From assembly GCA_943367715.1 (NCBI GenBank), contig CALRJY020000008.1:62001-126000 (forward strand): a stretch of DNA of 64,000 nt, written 5' to 3'. Both the position numbers and the translations under genes were made by a program. Of this stretch, positions 52,371 to 61,017 are shown piece after piece. This stretch comes from JAEYXS01 sp943367715 (GTDB lineage Bacteria; Verrucomicrobiota; Verrucomicrobiia; Limisphaerales; JAEYXS01). The notes beneath the pieces are model-generated. The model did no database searches and was not told where the DNA came from. It saw only the letters and a program-made list of their open reading frames with translations. Positions within the stretch are counted from its first letter, which is position 1. Every line of letters begins with the position of its first letter.

Positions 52371-54647
52371 CTACGGGGTCTTATACTTCGCGGGGAAGTT
52401 GGGTTCGGGCATCCACTCGGGCAGGGACTTGACGTTGTCGCGGGCGGCTTGGGAGGTGGGGACTTTCCAGGCTTCGAAGAAGGGGCCGAGGTTCTTGCCG
52501 GTGGTCTTGGAGAAACGGATCATCCATTGGTCGCGCTCTTGGTCGTCGTTCTTGGGGCGCTCGTCTTTGGGAAGATTGCGGTATTCGGTGAAGGTCTTTT
52601 TGAAGGCGTCCCAGCCGAAGCCCTCGATGAGTTGATAATACATGGTGAGGGCGAGGAAGGGGTCGCGTTTCCAATCGTCGAACTTGGTGTTGGTGCCGAA
52701 GTACTTCTTGAGATGCTTCTCGCGAGCGTCGGCGCTGATGCCGTTGTGACCTTGCAGACCGAGGCCCAGAATCTTCTCATAGGTGTAGAGGGAGAAGAGG
52801 TTGCAGGTGACTTCGGTGGTGCCGTCGAAGGTCCATTCGGCGGCTTGATGATTGTGGCCGAGTTCGTGGTAGTGGCCCCAACTGCCCTTCGTGGTGAGGT
52901 GCTGAAGGTTCAGGGTTTCATCCACGACATCGAGGTGGGTCATGATGGGATAACCGGAGTGCATGTAACCGGCGGAGATCTGGACATCGGGCACGAAGCG
53001 CTCGGGGCGTTTGCGGTCGCGTGGAATGGTGGCGAGATCGGCGACGCCATCCATGACCTGGTCCCAATGTTTCATGAGGGCCTCGGGATCGTCGAGGGAA
53101 CGAATGGCTTTGCTCGGCACGCTGAGGATGAGCTTGGCGGATTCGAGTTCAGCCCAAGGCGCGGGATGGTTGCGAATGGTTTGACGCCAATCATCGAGCT
53201 TGGTCTGGCCGAGGATGAAGCGGGGGGCATTCACGGCGCCAGCGATGGTGACGGTGAGATCCTTCGCCGTCGCGTTGCTAGGAACTTCGATGTAAAGCAA
53301 GCCACCGAAGGCGCTGGCGATGGTGGTGTTCGTTTTCGTGAGCGATTCAGTGGTGGTGATCTCGGGAGCGCGGGACCAAGTGGGCAGGTCCCAGAGGCGA
53401 TCGGTGTGGCAACCGATGCGCACGGTGAGTTTGTCTTTCAGGGCGTTCGTGGAGAGGCTCACACGGATGACTTCACCGGGCGCAGCGTAGAGGCCGGTGG
53501 AATGCCAGCCGGTTTGTTTGGTCTTGAGGACGAGGGTCTTGGTAACGCGTTCGGCGGCGGCGGGGACGCTACCAGGAAATTCTGCGGCGGCGGGATGGGC
53601 CTTGATCTGCGCGGGATTGGCGTTCTTCAAAGCTTGGAGATCAACGGTCATGCTAAGGCGCTCGATGGCGTCCTGGGTTTTCAAGGGCGATTTCTCGCTG
53701 GGCACTTTGCCCTTGCTGCGTTGCTTGAGAGAGGCGAGTTGCGGTTGCAAGAAGCGATCGCTCTTCGGCAGGGCTTGGGCGGTCTGGGTGAGGATCCAAG
53801 AGGCCTGACCGACGAGTTGCTGGGTGATGGGCGTGGTGGTGTTCGTGACGGTGAGGAGGATGTTCAGCGCGTGCGAGGTGTTCACGACGGTGGGCAAGGT
53901 GTTCGTGGTGGTGAAGCCGTCCTTCGCGGTGCGGGTGAGGGTGCCATCGAGCCAGAGGACGCCGGCGTGGGTGAGGAGAAGATTTCCTGCGTGATGATCG
54001 CTGAGGGTTTTGTCGGGGTTCAATTGCAACCAGCCCCAGCCAAGGCCCGAGGTGATGAGGCCGCCGCCATCGCGGATGAAGGTATCGAGAGCGGGACGGC
54101 TGGCGTCGGGTTTCCAATCGCCCGTGTCGGCGATGACGACATGGAGGCCGGTGAACTTGGTGTGCCAGTCTTTCGGATCGAGGATGGAGGCGTCGAAGCC
54201 TTGGGCTTTCAGATATTTCTGCAGGCCGTCATTCTTCAACACGCCGACCTTGATCTCGCCGGGCTTGGCGGTGGTGCGGCTGGAGGCCCAGCGGACGCTG
54301 TTCTGGAGAAACTTGCCGGAATCGCCCTTGTCGGTGGTGCCGAGGAAGCCGCCGTGACCGAAGGCAACGATGCGACCACTGCCCAAGCGGCTGGCGACGA
54401 CGACGGGGGCGGAGAGGTTCTTCCCCACGGTGCCGAGCACGACGGGGAAGGCTTGCGGACCGAACGCGGCGACGGGACCGGGAGCGCCGCTGGACTCGAT
54501 GACCTTCACGCCGTCCAAGAGGAGGCGGATGTCCGCCTGCGGGAACTGGGCGGTCTGGGCGTGAGCGGGCGCGGCGGTGTAGAGAACGATGACGGCGAGC
54601 AGGGCACCGGCCAAGGCGAGGATGCGATTCTTAGGTTGAACACTCAT
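52371..54647 (-). CDS. Secreted M60 (enhancin-type) metallopeptidase
   Basis: 758 residues. Signal peptide ILALAGALLAVIVLYTAAPAHA. Residues about 30-260 form a glutamine-amidotransferase-like lobe (VVASRLGSGRIVAFGHGGFL, VVIADTGDWKP). The C-terminal half is the M60 peptidase: zinc motif HELGH with H594, E595 and H598, and the downstream Glu in FDGTTEVTCNLF as third ligand; GWDAFKKTF and FFEAWKVP follow. M60 enzymes cleave mucin-type glycoproteins, so this may be a tool for feeding on, or adhering to, glycan-rich material. A 738-codon open frame on the opposite strand is a GC artefact. Confidence 0.88.
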   Translation of the reverse strand: MSVQPKNRILALAGALLAVIVLYTAAPAHAQTAQFPQADIRLLLDGVKVIESSGAPGPVAAFGPQAFPVVLGTVGKNLSAPVVVASRLGSGRIVAFGHGGFLGTTDKGDSGKFLQNSVRWASSRTTAKPGEIKVGVLKNDGLQKYLKAQGFDASILDPKDWHTKFTGLHVVIADTGDWKPDASRPALDTFIRDGGGLITSGLGWGWLQLNPDKTLSDHHAGNLLLTHAGVLWLDGTLTRTAKDGFTTTNTLPTVVNTSHALNILLTVTNTTTPITQQLVGQASWILTQTAQALPKSDRFLQPQLASLKQRSKGKVPSEKSPLKTQDAIERLSMTVDLQALKNANPAQIKAHPAAAEFPGSVPAAAERVTKTLVLKTKQTGWHSTGLYAAPGEVIRVSLSTNALKDKLTVRIGCHTDRLWDLPTWSRAPEITTTESLTKTNTTIASAFGGLLYIEVPSNATAKDLTVTIAGAVNAPRFILGQTKLDDWRQTIRNHPAPWAELESAKLILSVPSKAIRSLDDPEALMKHWDQVMDGVADLATIPRDRKRPERFVPDVQISAGYMHSGYPIMTHLDVVDETLNLQHLTTKGSWGHYHELGHNHQAAEWTFDGTTEVTCNLFSLYTYEKILGLGLQGHNGISADAREKHLKKYFGTNTKFDDWKRDPFLALTMYYQLIEGFGWDAFKKTFTEYRNLPKDERPKNDDQERDQWMIRFSKTTGKNLGPFFEAWKVPTSQAARDNVKSLPEWMPEPNFPAKYKTP

Positions 54648-54717
54648 GCTAGTATCAATCTGTGAATAGGCTGCCGCTACCGTATGAGACTGCTTAGGGC
54701 CACGCCGAATTCATCAA

Positions 54718-54742
54718 ATAGGAATAGGATTGATATTCCTAT
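54718..54742. promoter_or_regulatory. 8-bp inverted repeat upstream of the M60 gene
   Basis: ATAGGAAT (54718-54725) and ATTCCTAT (54735-54742), 9-base spacer, about 70 bases upstream of the M60 start. Possible operator; no other evidence. Confidence 0.35.
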
Positions 54743-54841
54743 GCTGCAAGGGGGCGTCGAGCAGAAAAAAGCAACGGTCAGTGAAGCTTGCAAAAGAAGC
54801 CAGATGAGTCAGCCCGCGAATGTTTCTCCTGGATATGGGTT

Positions 54842-55516
54842 TTACCCTTTGGTTTTGCTTCGGCGTTTCCAATCAAATTTCGGGATGTTAATCCGATTCT
54901 CGCTCGTGCCATTCCAATCCAGGACAAATCCATTTCGTTCCAGCTCTTCTTTTACTGCGCTGCCGACTTTGATTTTGTCGGGAACGTCTCCATTCACATG
55001 GTCATAGGCGAGCATCAACCCGCCACCCTTAACGGCACGTTCAAGATCCTGTCCGTGGTAAAAACAGTAACCGAAATACCGGCCACTTGGCTGCTTGGAA
55101 AGCTGTTCGTTTGCTTCGTCATGACCGTCTGACATGGTATAGCCAGCGTTCTGAAGACAAAGAATCCCGCGCGAATCCAGCGCGGCGAAGACAATATTTA
55201 GACGATCACAATCAGTAACTGCTGGCCAAGTCGGCTCGGCTTGCAGTTTCTTGGCGAACTCGGGTGTGACTGCAGCACGAAGCATTTGTTCATGGGCATC
55301 TGCTTCGAGAATGTCGTCGATCATCTGATCAACCTCTTCAGGTGAATAAAATCCAGACCATACCCAGGCATGGATTGAATCTAATATGTATTTATCCGTT
55401 TCGTTCAATTCGGTTGGGATGGCTTTCTCGGCACTGTTATCTGAAGGATTTTTCCGCTCACAACCTTGTCCCAAGGTCATGCAGATAGCAATTGCCAAGA
55501 GTGCGATTCGTTTCAC
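54842..55516 (-). CDS. Predicted lipoprotein with DUF6891-like domain
   Basis: 224 residues. Lipoprotein signal MKRIALLAIAICMTLGQGC with lipobox GQGC. The body has the features I associate with DUF6891: FYSPEEVDQMIDDIL, LDSRGILCLQNAGYTMSDGH, GYCFYHGQDLERAVKGGGLM and LAYDHVNGD. Usual members are cytoplasmic, so an anchored form is a variation. Its stop is 194 bases from the M60 start, same strand. Function unknown. Confidence 0.7.
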   Translation of the reverse strand: MKRIALLAIAICMTLGQGCERKNPSDNSAEKAIPTELNETDKYILDSIHAWVWSGFYSPEEVDQMIDDILEADAHEQMLRAAVTPEFAKKLQAEPTWPAVTDCDRLNIVFAALDSRGILCLQNAGYTMSDGHDEANEQLSKQPSGRYFGYCFYHGQDLERAVKGGGLMLAYDHVNGDVPDKIKVGSAVKEELERNGFVLDWNGTSENRINIPKFDWKRRSKTKG

Positions 55517-55534
55517 TTAAAAGAAGGGTGTAGC

Positions 55535-56761
55535 TCACTTCTCCTCTTCCACCCACTTCACGCTGTGATCACCGGTGACGGCGATGGTTTCCGGCGGGTT
55601 ATCGATGCGGAAGTATGACCATGGGCCGGGGATGAACGGATACTTCTCCACAATGCTCTCGTCCACCTCGATGCCGAGGCCGGGACCTTTCGGCACCGTG
55701 AGGTAGCCGTTCTTGATCTCCAGCGGCTCGGCGAGAATCTCATCGGCGGCAGGGAAGGCATACATGCCCTTGCGACCACTGTTCGAGTAGCAGGGATACT
55801 CGAGCCACTCGACGACTTCCTCGCCCCAGCAGATGCCGAGATGCGCGGCCGCGAGGACTTCCAACGTGGTGCCCCAGCTATGGAAAGCGAACTTCAGCTT
55901 GGCCTTCGCGACGGCATCGAAGAGGCGCTTGCCCATCGCTACACCACCTTGGCAGCAAACATCCGCTTGGATGTAATCGGCCGCCTTCGTATCGATCAGA
56001 TCTAGAAAGCCCGCTTCCGTCTGCTCATGCTCACCGGTGGCGACCGGGATAACTTTCGCAGCCATCAACTTGCGATAAGCAGCGTGGTCATCGGGCGGGA
56101 TGGGTTCTTCGAGCCAGGTCGGCTTGAACTCATTGATAGCCTTGGAGACTTCCACCACGGTGTCGTAGTTGTAGCTGTTGCTGCCCATGCGCCACCAGGA
56201 GTGGGCATCGATCATCAGGCCGAAATCAGGGCCCGTGGCGGTGCGCATCTTTTGGACGGTTTCGATATCCTTATCCGGTCCGAGAGCCGGGCGCATCTTA
56301 TATGCCGGGAAGCCCATGGCCTTCACCGCGGCTGCTTCCTCGGCGAACTTGTCAGGTGGCATATACATGCCTGCGCTGCCGTAGAGCTTGATGGTGTCGC
56401 GCTTGCGGCCACCGATGATCTCGGAGAGCGGGCAGCCTTCGAAACGCGCGACGACATCCAGCAACGCGATCTCGACGGCGTAGTAAGTCTTCTTCACCTC
56501 GAGGTCCGCCTGAAAGTTGAAGCTAGCCCATTGGCGCGGATCTTTGCCGATGAGGAAGGGCCCGATGATCTCCGCAATCTCATGCACGGCGCGTTCATGC
56601 GCGGGCCCAGGCGCGAAACCCTTCAGACCCGTGTCCGTGGTGACGCGAATATACATCGCATCGCGCTTGAGGATGGTACGTTCGCCGCCCCAGAAGGGCA
56701 GCTTGATCGGTTCGGGAAACGCGTAAGACAGCAGGAATGAATCAACTTTGGTGATTTTCAA
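55535..56761 (-). CDS. Enolase-superfamily acid-sugar dehydratase/racemase
   Basis: 408 residues. Mandelate-racemase-type barrel: K155 and R157 in YKMRP, metal ligands D185 in MIDAHS, E218 in WLEEP and E244 in ATGEHE, catalytic-acid H294 in FAFHSWGT. N-terminal capping domain VKKTYYAVEIALLDVVARFE. The KxR and HSWG features fit acid-sugar dehydratases (galactonate-like) more than racemases. Cytoplasmic; substrate unknown. The stop is 18 bases upstream of the DUF6891-like start region, same strand. Confidence 0.87.
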   Translation of the reverse strand: MKITKVDSFLLSYAFPEPIKLPFWGGERTILKRDAMYIRVTTDTGLKGFAPGPAHERAVHEIAEIIGPFLIGKDPRQWASFNFQADLEVKKTYYAVEIALLDVVARFEGCPLSEIIGGRKRDTIKLYGSAGMYMPPDKFAEEAAAVKAMGFPAYKMRPALGPDKDIETVQKMRTATGPDFGLMIDAHSWWRMGSNSYNYDTVVEVSKAINEFKPTWLEEPIPPDDHAAYRKLMAAKVIPVATGEHEQTEAGFLDLIDTKAADYIQADVCCQGGVAMGKRLFDAVAKAKLKFAFHSWGTTLEVLAAAHLGICWGEEVVEWLEYPCYSNSGRKGMYAFPAADEILAEPLEIKNGYLTVPKGPGLGIEVDESIVEKYPFIPGPWSYFRIDNPPETIAVTGDHSVKWVEEEK

Positions 56762-56927
56762 AATGGTTCCTTTCCGTCGGGCAAGGACGGTTCAAGCTCG
56801 GTTTAAATGACGTCGAAAAATGCATCCGGGACGGCGGGCGTTTTAAGGGGACCGGGCAGGGGTGTCGAGGATGGAATTGAGAGGCGGTGTGATACCTTCT
56901 GGATTTTAAGCGGATAGATTGTCTGCA

Positions 56928-57170
56928 TCAACCATCACGTAGGATCAGATACGCCTTACGTAATGAATAAAGAACGCCACCGATCATGAGGATATACACC
57001 AATGGTGTGGTTAGAGAATCAACTTGCTCTTCAAACGCTGTCGGGGGGCGGTCCAATCCGAATCCGCTGCCGAAGATCATTTTGATAGATAACGGTATAA
57101 CAAGGCCGAGATAGAAGGTCACAGGCGGACCGAGGAGAATCCACAGCAAGCATCGCATGTATTTGTTCAT
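56928..57170 (-). CDS. Small membrane protein
   Basis: 80 residues from the ATG at 57170; an ATG at 57197 would add nine. Two membrane helices: LLWILLGPPVTFYLGLVIPL and LVYILMIGGVLYSLRKAYLI. No known family. It follows queE after 48 bases on the same strand and might be its last operon member. Confidence 0.5.
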   Translation of the reverse strand: MNKYMRCLLWILLGPPVTFYLGLVIPLSIKMIFGSGFGLDRPPTAFEEQVDSLTTPLVYILMIGGVLYSLRKAYLILRDG

Positions 57171-57218
57171 GGGATTCGGTGGTTTGCTTCCAAACATCCG
57201 CGCTACGTAACTTTTGCA

Positions 57219-57971
57219 TCATACCCCGCGCTTCTCACCAAACAAGCGTATGTGCAATCGATCCGTGAAAATAAACCCATGTTGCAAACACGTCTCTACC
57301 AGCAAAGCCTGTCGTGCGTTCAGATCCACCACTGAAGTCCCTTGTGGCATCAGATAGATGCGTCGGCTGGGAATACCGTATTTCTGCTGCAGCGCGAGGA
57401 CTTCCTGCAAATCGGCTTCCTGGCTGATGACGAATTTGAAATACGCCTTGGGACTGGCTGCGTAGAATTTCAAGACCTCAGCGCGTTCGCGCAGGTGATC
57501 GGGATTGGCGGAGTTGGTCAGCTTGGGCGAGACATTGTAGTGCGTGAGGCGCGCGTCGAGTTGAGGTTCTGGCAGGATAGTGCCGTTCGTCTCGATCTCT
57601 ACTGTATAGCTCGGATCAAGCGCACGCAGGCCATCGATGATCTGAATCCAGTCTGCCTGATGCAGCATCGGTTCACCGCCGGTGAGCACGACGTTGCGGC
57701 TGGGATACTGATGAACTTCGGCCACGATCTTTGCGGGAGTGAGTTCGATTATCTGGTCTTCTTTGCGGAACTTCTGATAGCCCGGTTGTCCATCGCGCAG
57801 ATGCTTGAACGGCGTGCCGGTCCAGTTCCACGTGTAATCCGTATCGCACCAGATGCAGTGGAGATTGCAGAGCGAGGAACGGATGAAAACGCTGGGCACA
57901 CCGAGGCTGCGACCTTCGCCCTGAAGGCTGTGAAAGATCTCACCTTTGCCGTTGAGCCGTGCGATTTTCAT
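57219..57971 (-). CDS. queE: 7-carboxy-7-deazaguanine synthase
   Basis: 250 residues. Radical SAM cluster motif CNLHCIWC (C35, C39, C42), preceded by EIFHSLQGEGRSLGVPSVFI, the QueE signature. Then NVVLTGGEPMLH, VEIETNGTI and LTHYNVSPKLTNS. The enzyme makes CDG from carboxytetrahydropterin on the way to queuosine or other 7-deazaguanines. It lies 9 bases after queD in the same operon. Confidence 0.95.
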   Translation of the reverse strand: MKIARLNGKGEIFHSLQGEGRSLGVPSVFIRSSLCNLHCIWCDTDYTWNWTGTPFKHLRDGQPGYQKFRKEDQIIELTPAKIVAEVHQYPSRNVVLTGGEPMLHQADWIQIIDGLRALDPSYTVEIETNGTILPEPQLDARLTHYNVSPKLTNSANPDHLRERAEVLKFYAASPKAYFKFVISQEADLQEVLALQQKYGIPSRRIYLMPQGTSVVDLNARQALLVETCLQHGFIFTDRLHIRLFGEKRGV

Positions 57972-57980
57972 TTCTGCCTC

Positions 57981-58349
57981 TTACGCTTGCGGTCCCCGAT
58001 ACACACACTTCGCCGTGCACGTCTCCGCCACGACCACTTCGCTGAGCAGCGGCAATCGCGGCTTCAACTCGTTCCAGATCCAGATGGCGAGATTCTCGCT
58101 GGTGGGATTTTCGAGGCCTTTGACTTCGTTCAGGTAATAGTGATCCAGGCGGTCCCAGAGCGGTTTGAACGCAGCTTTCACATCGGCGTAGTCCATCACC
58201 CAGCCGAAGCTCGGATCGACTTCACCGGTGACGACGATCTCCACCTGAAAGCTGTGGCCGTGCAGGCGACGGCACTTGTGCGTCTCTGGCAGATGCGGCA
58301 GGAGGTGGGCGGCTTCGAATTGAAAGGTGCGGCGTAGGTCCATTTTCAT
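57981..58349 (-). CDS. queD: 6-carboxy-5,6,7,8-tetrahydropterin synthase
   Basis: 122 residues from the ATG at 58349, which overlaps the luxC-like stop (ATGA). Zinc ligands H15, H30 and H32 (FEAAHLLP, RRLHGHSF), catalytic C26 in THKCRRLHGHS, and LENPTSENLAIWIW with EVVVAETCTAKCVYRG at the end. Second enzyme of 7-deazaguanine synthesis, upstream of queE. queC and folE-type genes are not in the window. Confidence 0.95.
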   Translation of the reverse strand: MKMDLRRTFQFEAAHLLPHLPETHKCRRLHGHSFQVEIVVTGEVDPSFGWVMDYADVKAAFKPLWDRLDHYYLNEVKGLENPTSENLAIWIWNELKPRLPLLSEVVVAETCTAKCVYRGPQA

Positions 58350-59716
58350 GCGGAATCTTTCTCCCAATCAGTCCACGTCACGAGGTCGCTGAGGGCCGGT
58401 CGGCCATCGTGACGCCACGTGAGCGGCGGTTTTTGCATCCGCCCCAGCGGACAGATGCGCGTGATGCCCCATTGGGCAAAACGCAGGGCCAGCTTTTGCG
58501 CGGTGACATCCGTCGCCGCGAGGCCGACCGTGGAAATCTGGTGGCGCAACGGCTCTAACACGCGCAGCAACTCCTCCTGATCTATCAGTTGCTTCACATA
58601 GATGAAGCGGTTCAGGCAGGAGAGCTGGAAGTTAGTGTCATTCTCGAAGATGACCGTCCACGCCGTGGAATTCTCACTGCACCAGAGCTGCGTATCGGGC
58701 AGATGAGCCGCGCGGACTTCGTAGAAGGCACGGCGCGTCTGGATGGCGGCGGCACTGGGGACATCGAGCGGCCCGCGCGGTTCCGCAGCTTCGCGGGCAG
58801 CGAGTTCTTCGGCGAGCTTGGAGGCGAATAATGAAGGTTCGAGCGCGCCACCGTGCTCCACATAGATGACGTGCGGACTGAGACAACCGAGCTGGTTCCA
58901 CGCCACGACATCATCCGCCGCCTGTTTCACTGCTGTTGCCAGAGTCCAATCACTCATCATCTCGCGGGAAACATAACCAAAGCTCACGCGATGACCGTAA
59001 CCGAGGAAGCGCACGCGAATGGGCAGCCGCGAACGGATGTCCGCGAGCGTTTCATCGGAGCCGGTGGCGGTCACGCAATCGGCCTCGGCAAAGAGCGCGT
59101 TTTCCAATTCACGCTCGCCACCCGGCCATTCGGCGAGTTCCAGACATGCCCCGAGTTTCGCATCTGCTTCATAGAGCGAGTGTGCGAAGAGGCGGGGTAA
59201 ATACGATGCACCACGGGCGCATTTCACGAACTGGGCGGAGCGGGTGAGCAGGCCGAGGATGAGGCTCATCCACGTGGGATTCGGCAGATTGCCCGCCGCG
59301 ATGTGCACGAGCATATCCGGCCCGGTGACCATGGAGGTGCGATCACCGATGCGCTCTTCCTTGCTGGCGGAAAATATATCCAGGCGCTTGGTATGACCGA
59401 GTTCTTGCCCCAAGAGCGTTTCGAGATTTTCCTCGGTGATCTGGCTGAAGAAATCATCAATGCCACGCTCTAGGGTGTGGCGGGAGAAGCCGGTCTGTTG
59501 CGGGCCTTCTTCCAAGGCCATCTGGCGGAAAGGATAGGTTTTCTTTTGCCAGTTCTCTGCCACTTCGCAAAGCACGCGGATGATCGCCGTAGTGGAACGC
59601 TGCGCGAGGAACTGCACCCGGTTGCGCTTCAACGTCTGGCACGCCTCCGCGATGAGCGCTCTGGTGAGGTTGGCCTCGGGCGGCAGATCGGCGAGAAAGT
59701 AATTGGGCAAGTTCAT
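58346..59716 (-). CDS. luxC: Acyl-CoA reductase, LuxC family
   Basis: 456 residues, family length. LuxC-like throughout: MVTGPDMLVHIAAGNLPNP, LIRSSQ-like LLTRSAQFVKCARGASYLP, GYGHRVSFGYVSREM and the catalytic C278 in WNQLGCLSPHVIYVEHGG. LuxC accepts an acyl group on this Cys and reduces it with NADPH to the fatty aldehyde. Partner is the LuxE-like gene two genes upstream; no LuxD or luciferase genes nearby, so aldehyde is probably used for something other than light. Starts 8 bases after the MFS stop. Confidence 0.88.
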   Translation of the reverse strand: MNLPNYFLADLPPEANLTRALIAEACQTLKRNRVQFLAQRSTTAIIRVLCEVAENWQKKTYPFRQMALEEGPQQTGFSRHTLERGIDDFFSQITEENLETLLGQELGHTKRLDIFSASKEERIGDRTSMVTGPDMLVHIAAGNLPNPTWMSLILGLLTRSAQFVKCARGASYLPRLFAHSLYEADAKLGACLELAEWPGGERELENALFAEADCVTATGSDETLADIRSRLPIRVRFLGYGHRVSFGYVSREMMSDWTLATAVKQAADDVVAWNQLGCLSPHVIYVEHGGALEPSLFASKLAEELAAREAAEPRGPLDVPSAAAIQTRRAFYEVRAAHLPDTQLWCSENSTAWTVIFENDTNFQLSCLNRFIYVKQLIDQEELLRVLEPLRHQISTVGLAATDVTAQKLALRFAQWGITRICPLGRMQKPPLTWRHDGRPALSDLVTWTDWEKDSA

Positions 59717-59724
59717 GCGCAGTC

Positions 59725-60993
59725 TCAGTTAGTTTTCGCCGGTTCAACCGTGGAGGGATGCAGCATCTCTTCCTTCTCCCGCTTACGGATGGCATGCAGA
59801 CAGGGCAGGCCGATCAGCGAGAGCAGCACCGTCCCTGTGAGCAGTCCGTAGAGCGGATAGAAGGCAGAAGGATTGCCGCTGGCGGAATCGCCCAAGTTCT
59901 TCACCCATTCCCCGAGAATCCAAGGGGCCAGACTGCCGAGGCCACCACCGATGGTGATGAACACCCCGAAGATACGTCCACGCACCGAGTCCGGCACGGA
60001 TTCCATCAGCACAGCTTCAATCATCGGGTAACTTCCCATGAAGAAGAATCCGTAGATGAACAGAGGTGAAAAGATCCATCCGGCAGGAAAGAGCGGCGTG
60101 ATGCTAACCAACACGCCAGCGATGACCAGGACGATGGCGGTCCAACGCAGACGGTTGTGAACCCGGCCGAACACCAGATTGCTCAAGGTGGCTGCCAGAA
60201 AGATGATGCTCAGCGTGGAGCCCGTCAGCTTGGTGTCAAAGTAATGCGCCTTCTGCAGATAGAGTGAAGTGAGACTGCCCATGCCGAAGCCCGTGAAATC
60301 GCGCAGGCCGAAAAACACGGACGCGGCGATGAAGAACATCCAGAGCGCAGTCGTCGGAAACAAGGGCGCTTTTACTTCCGGTTTGGGTTGGACGTGCTCC
60401 TGCAATTTACTGTCGGATGCAAAGCGATTGAAAATAAAAGCCATGACCAGACCGGCCAGCCCGAGTTCAAAAACGGGTTTACGCCATGCGGATGGGCCGA
60501 TCATCGGCTCCAGCATTTCCGCCCGCCATCCGGAATAGATGGGGCCGATCAGAAATCCGATACCGGCACCGATCCCCAGCAAGCCAATGGCGCGCCCGGT
60601 GCTTTCGGGATACAGGCGGGCGATCAGCGAGGTCGCTGCCGGATGAAAGAGGCTGCCGCCAAGCCCGGCAAGAATCACAAAACCCAACGCGGCATAATAA
60701 TCACCCGCATGCGCCAAGCCGATAAAACCTAGGCCATTAACCGCCAGACCGATGCTCAGCAGGTTCTTCTTGCTGAATTTATCCGCCAACACCCCCGCCA
60801 GATAACTGGGCAGGAAATAGGAGATCATCATCACCGTGACCAGCGACGTGGCCTTGCCCACGCCATCGAGATCAAGGTCGTCCCGGATCAGCAAGTAGAG
60901 CGGGATCAGCGCGACCTGATAGACATGCGTGAAGGCATGCAGCGCAGCACTCAGGAAAAGTGTTCTCGGACGATGATCGTTAGTGGCGGTCAT
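59725..60993 (-). CDS. MFS transporter (fosmidomycin-resistance/sugar-type)
   Basis: 422 residues with about twelve membrane helices. FLSAALHAFTHVYQVALIPL and the loop-2 motif GVLADKFSKKNLLSIGLAVN are typical of the Fsr-like branch, as are AGLGGSLFHPAATSLIARLY and GSYPMIEAVLMESVPDSVRG. The gene lies between luxE (24 bases upstream) and luxC (8 bases downstream) in one operon, so it may export or import an acyl product or substrate; inference only. Confidence 0.88.
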   Translation of the reverse strand: MTATNDHRPRTLFLSAALHAFTHVYQVALIPLYLLIRDDLDLDGVGKATSLVTVMMISYFLPSYLAGVLADKFSKKNLLSIGLAVNGLGFIGLAHAGDYYAALGFVILAGLGGSLFHPAATSLIARLYPESTGRAIGLLGIGAGIGFLIGPIYSGWRAEMLEPMIGPSAWRKPVFELGLAGLVMAFIFNRFASDSKLQEHVQPKPEVKAPLFPTTALWMFFIAASVFFGLRDFTGFGMGSLTSLYLQKAHYFDTKLTGSTLSIIFLAATLSNLVFGRVHNRLRWTAIVLVIAGVLVSITPLFPAGWIFSPLFIYGFFFMGSYPMIEAVLMESVPDSVRGRIFGVFITIGGGLGSLAPWILGEWVKNLGDSASGNPSAFYPLYGLLTGTVLLSLIGLPCLHAIRKREKEEMLHPSTVEPAKTN

Positions 60994-61017
60994 TTAAGAA
61001 ATTTCATTTATATCACA

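Noticed and set aside
52449..54665. 738-codon open frame opposite the M60 gene
   Set aside because: The minus strand codes a clear signal peptide and M60 motifs; the plus-strand product is a Gly/Glu/Ala-rich shadow caused by GC-rich third positions.
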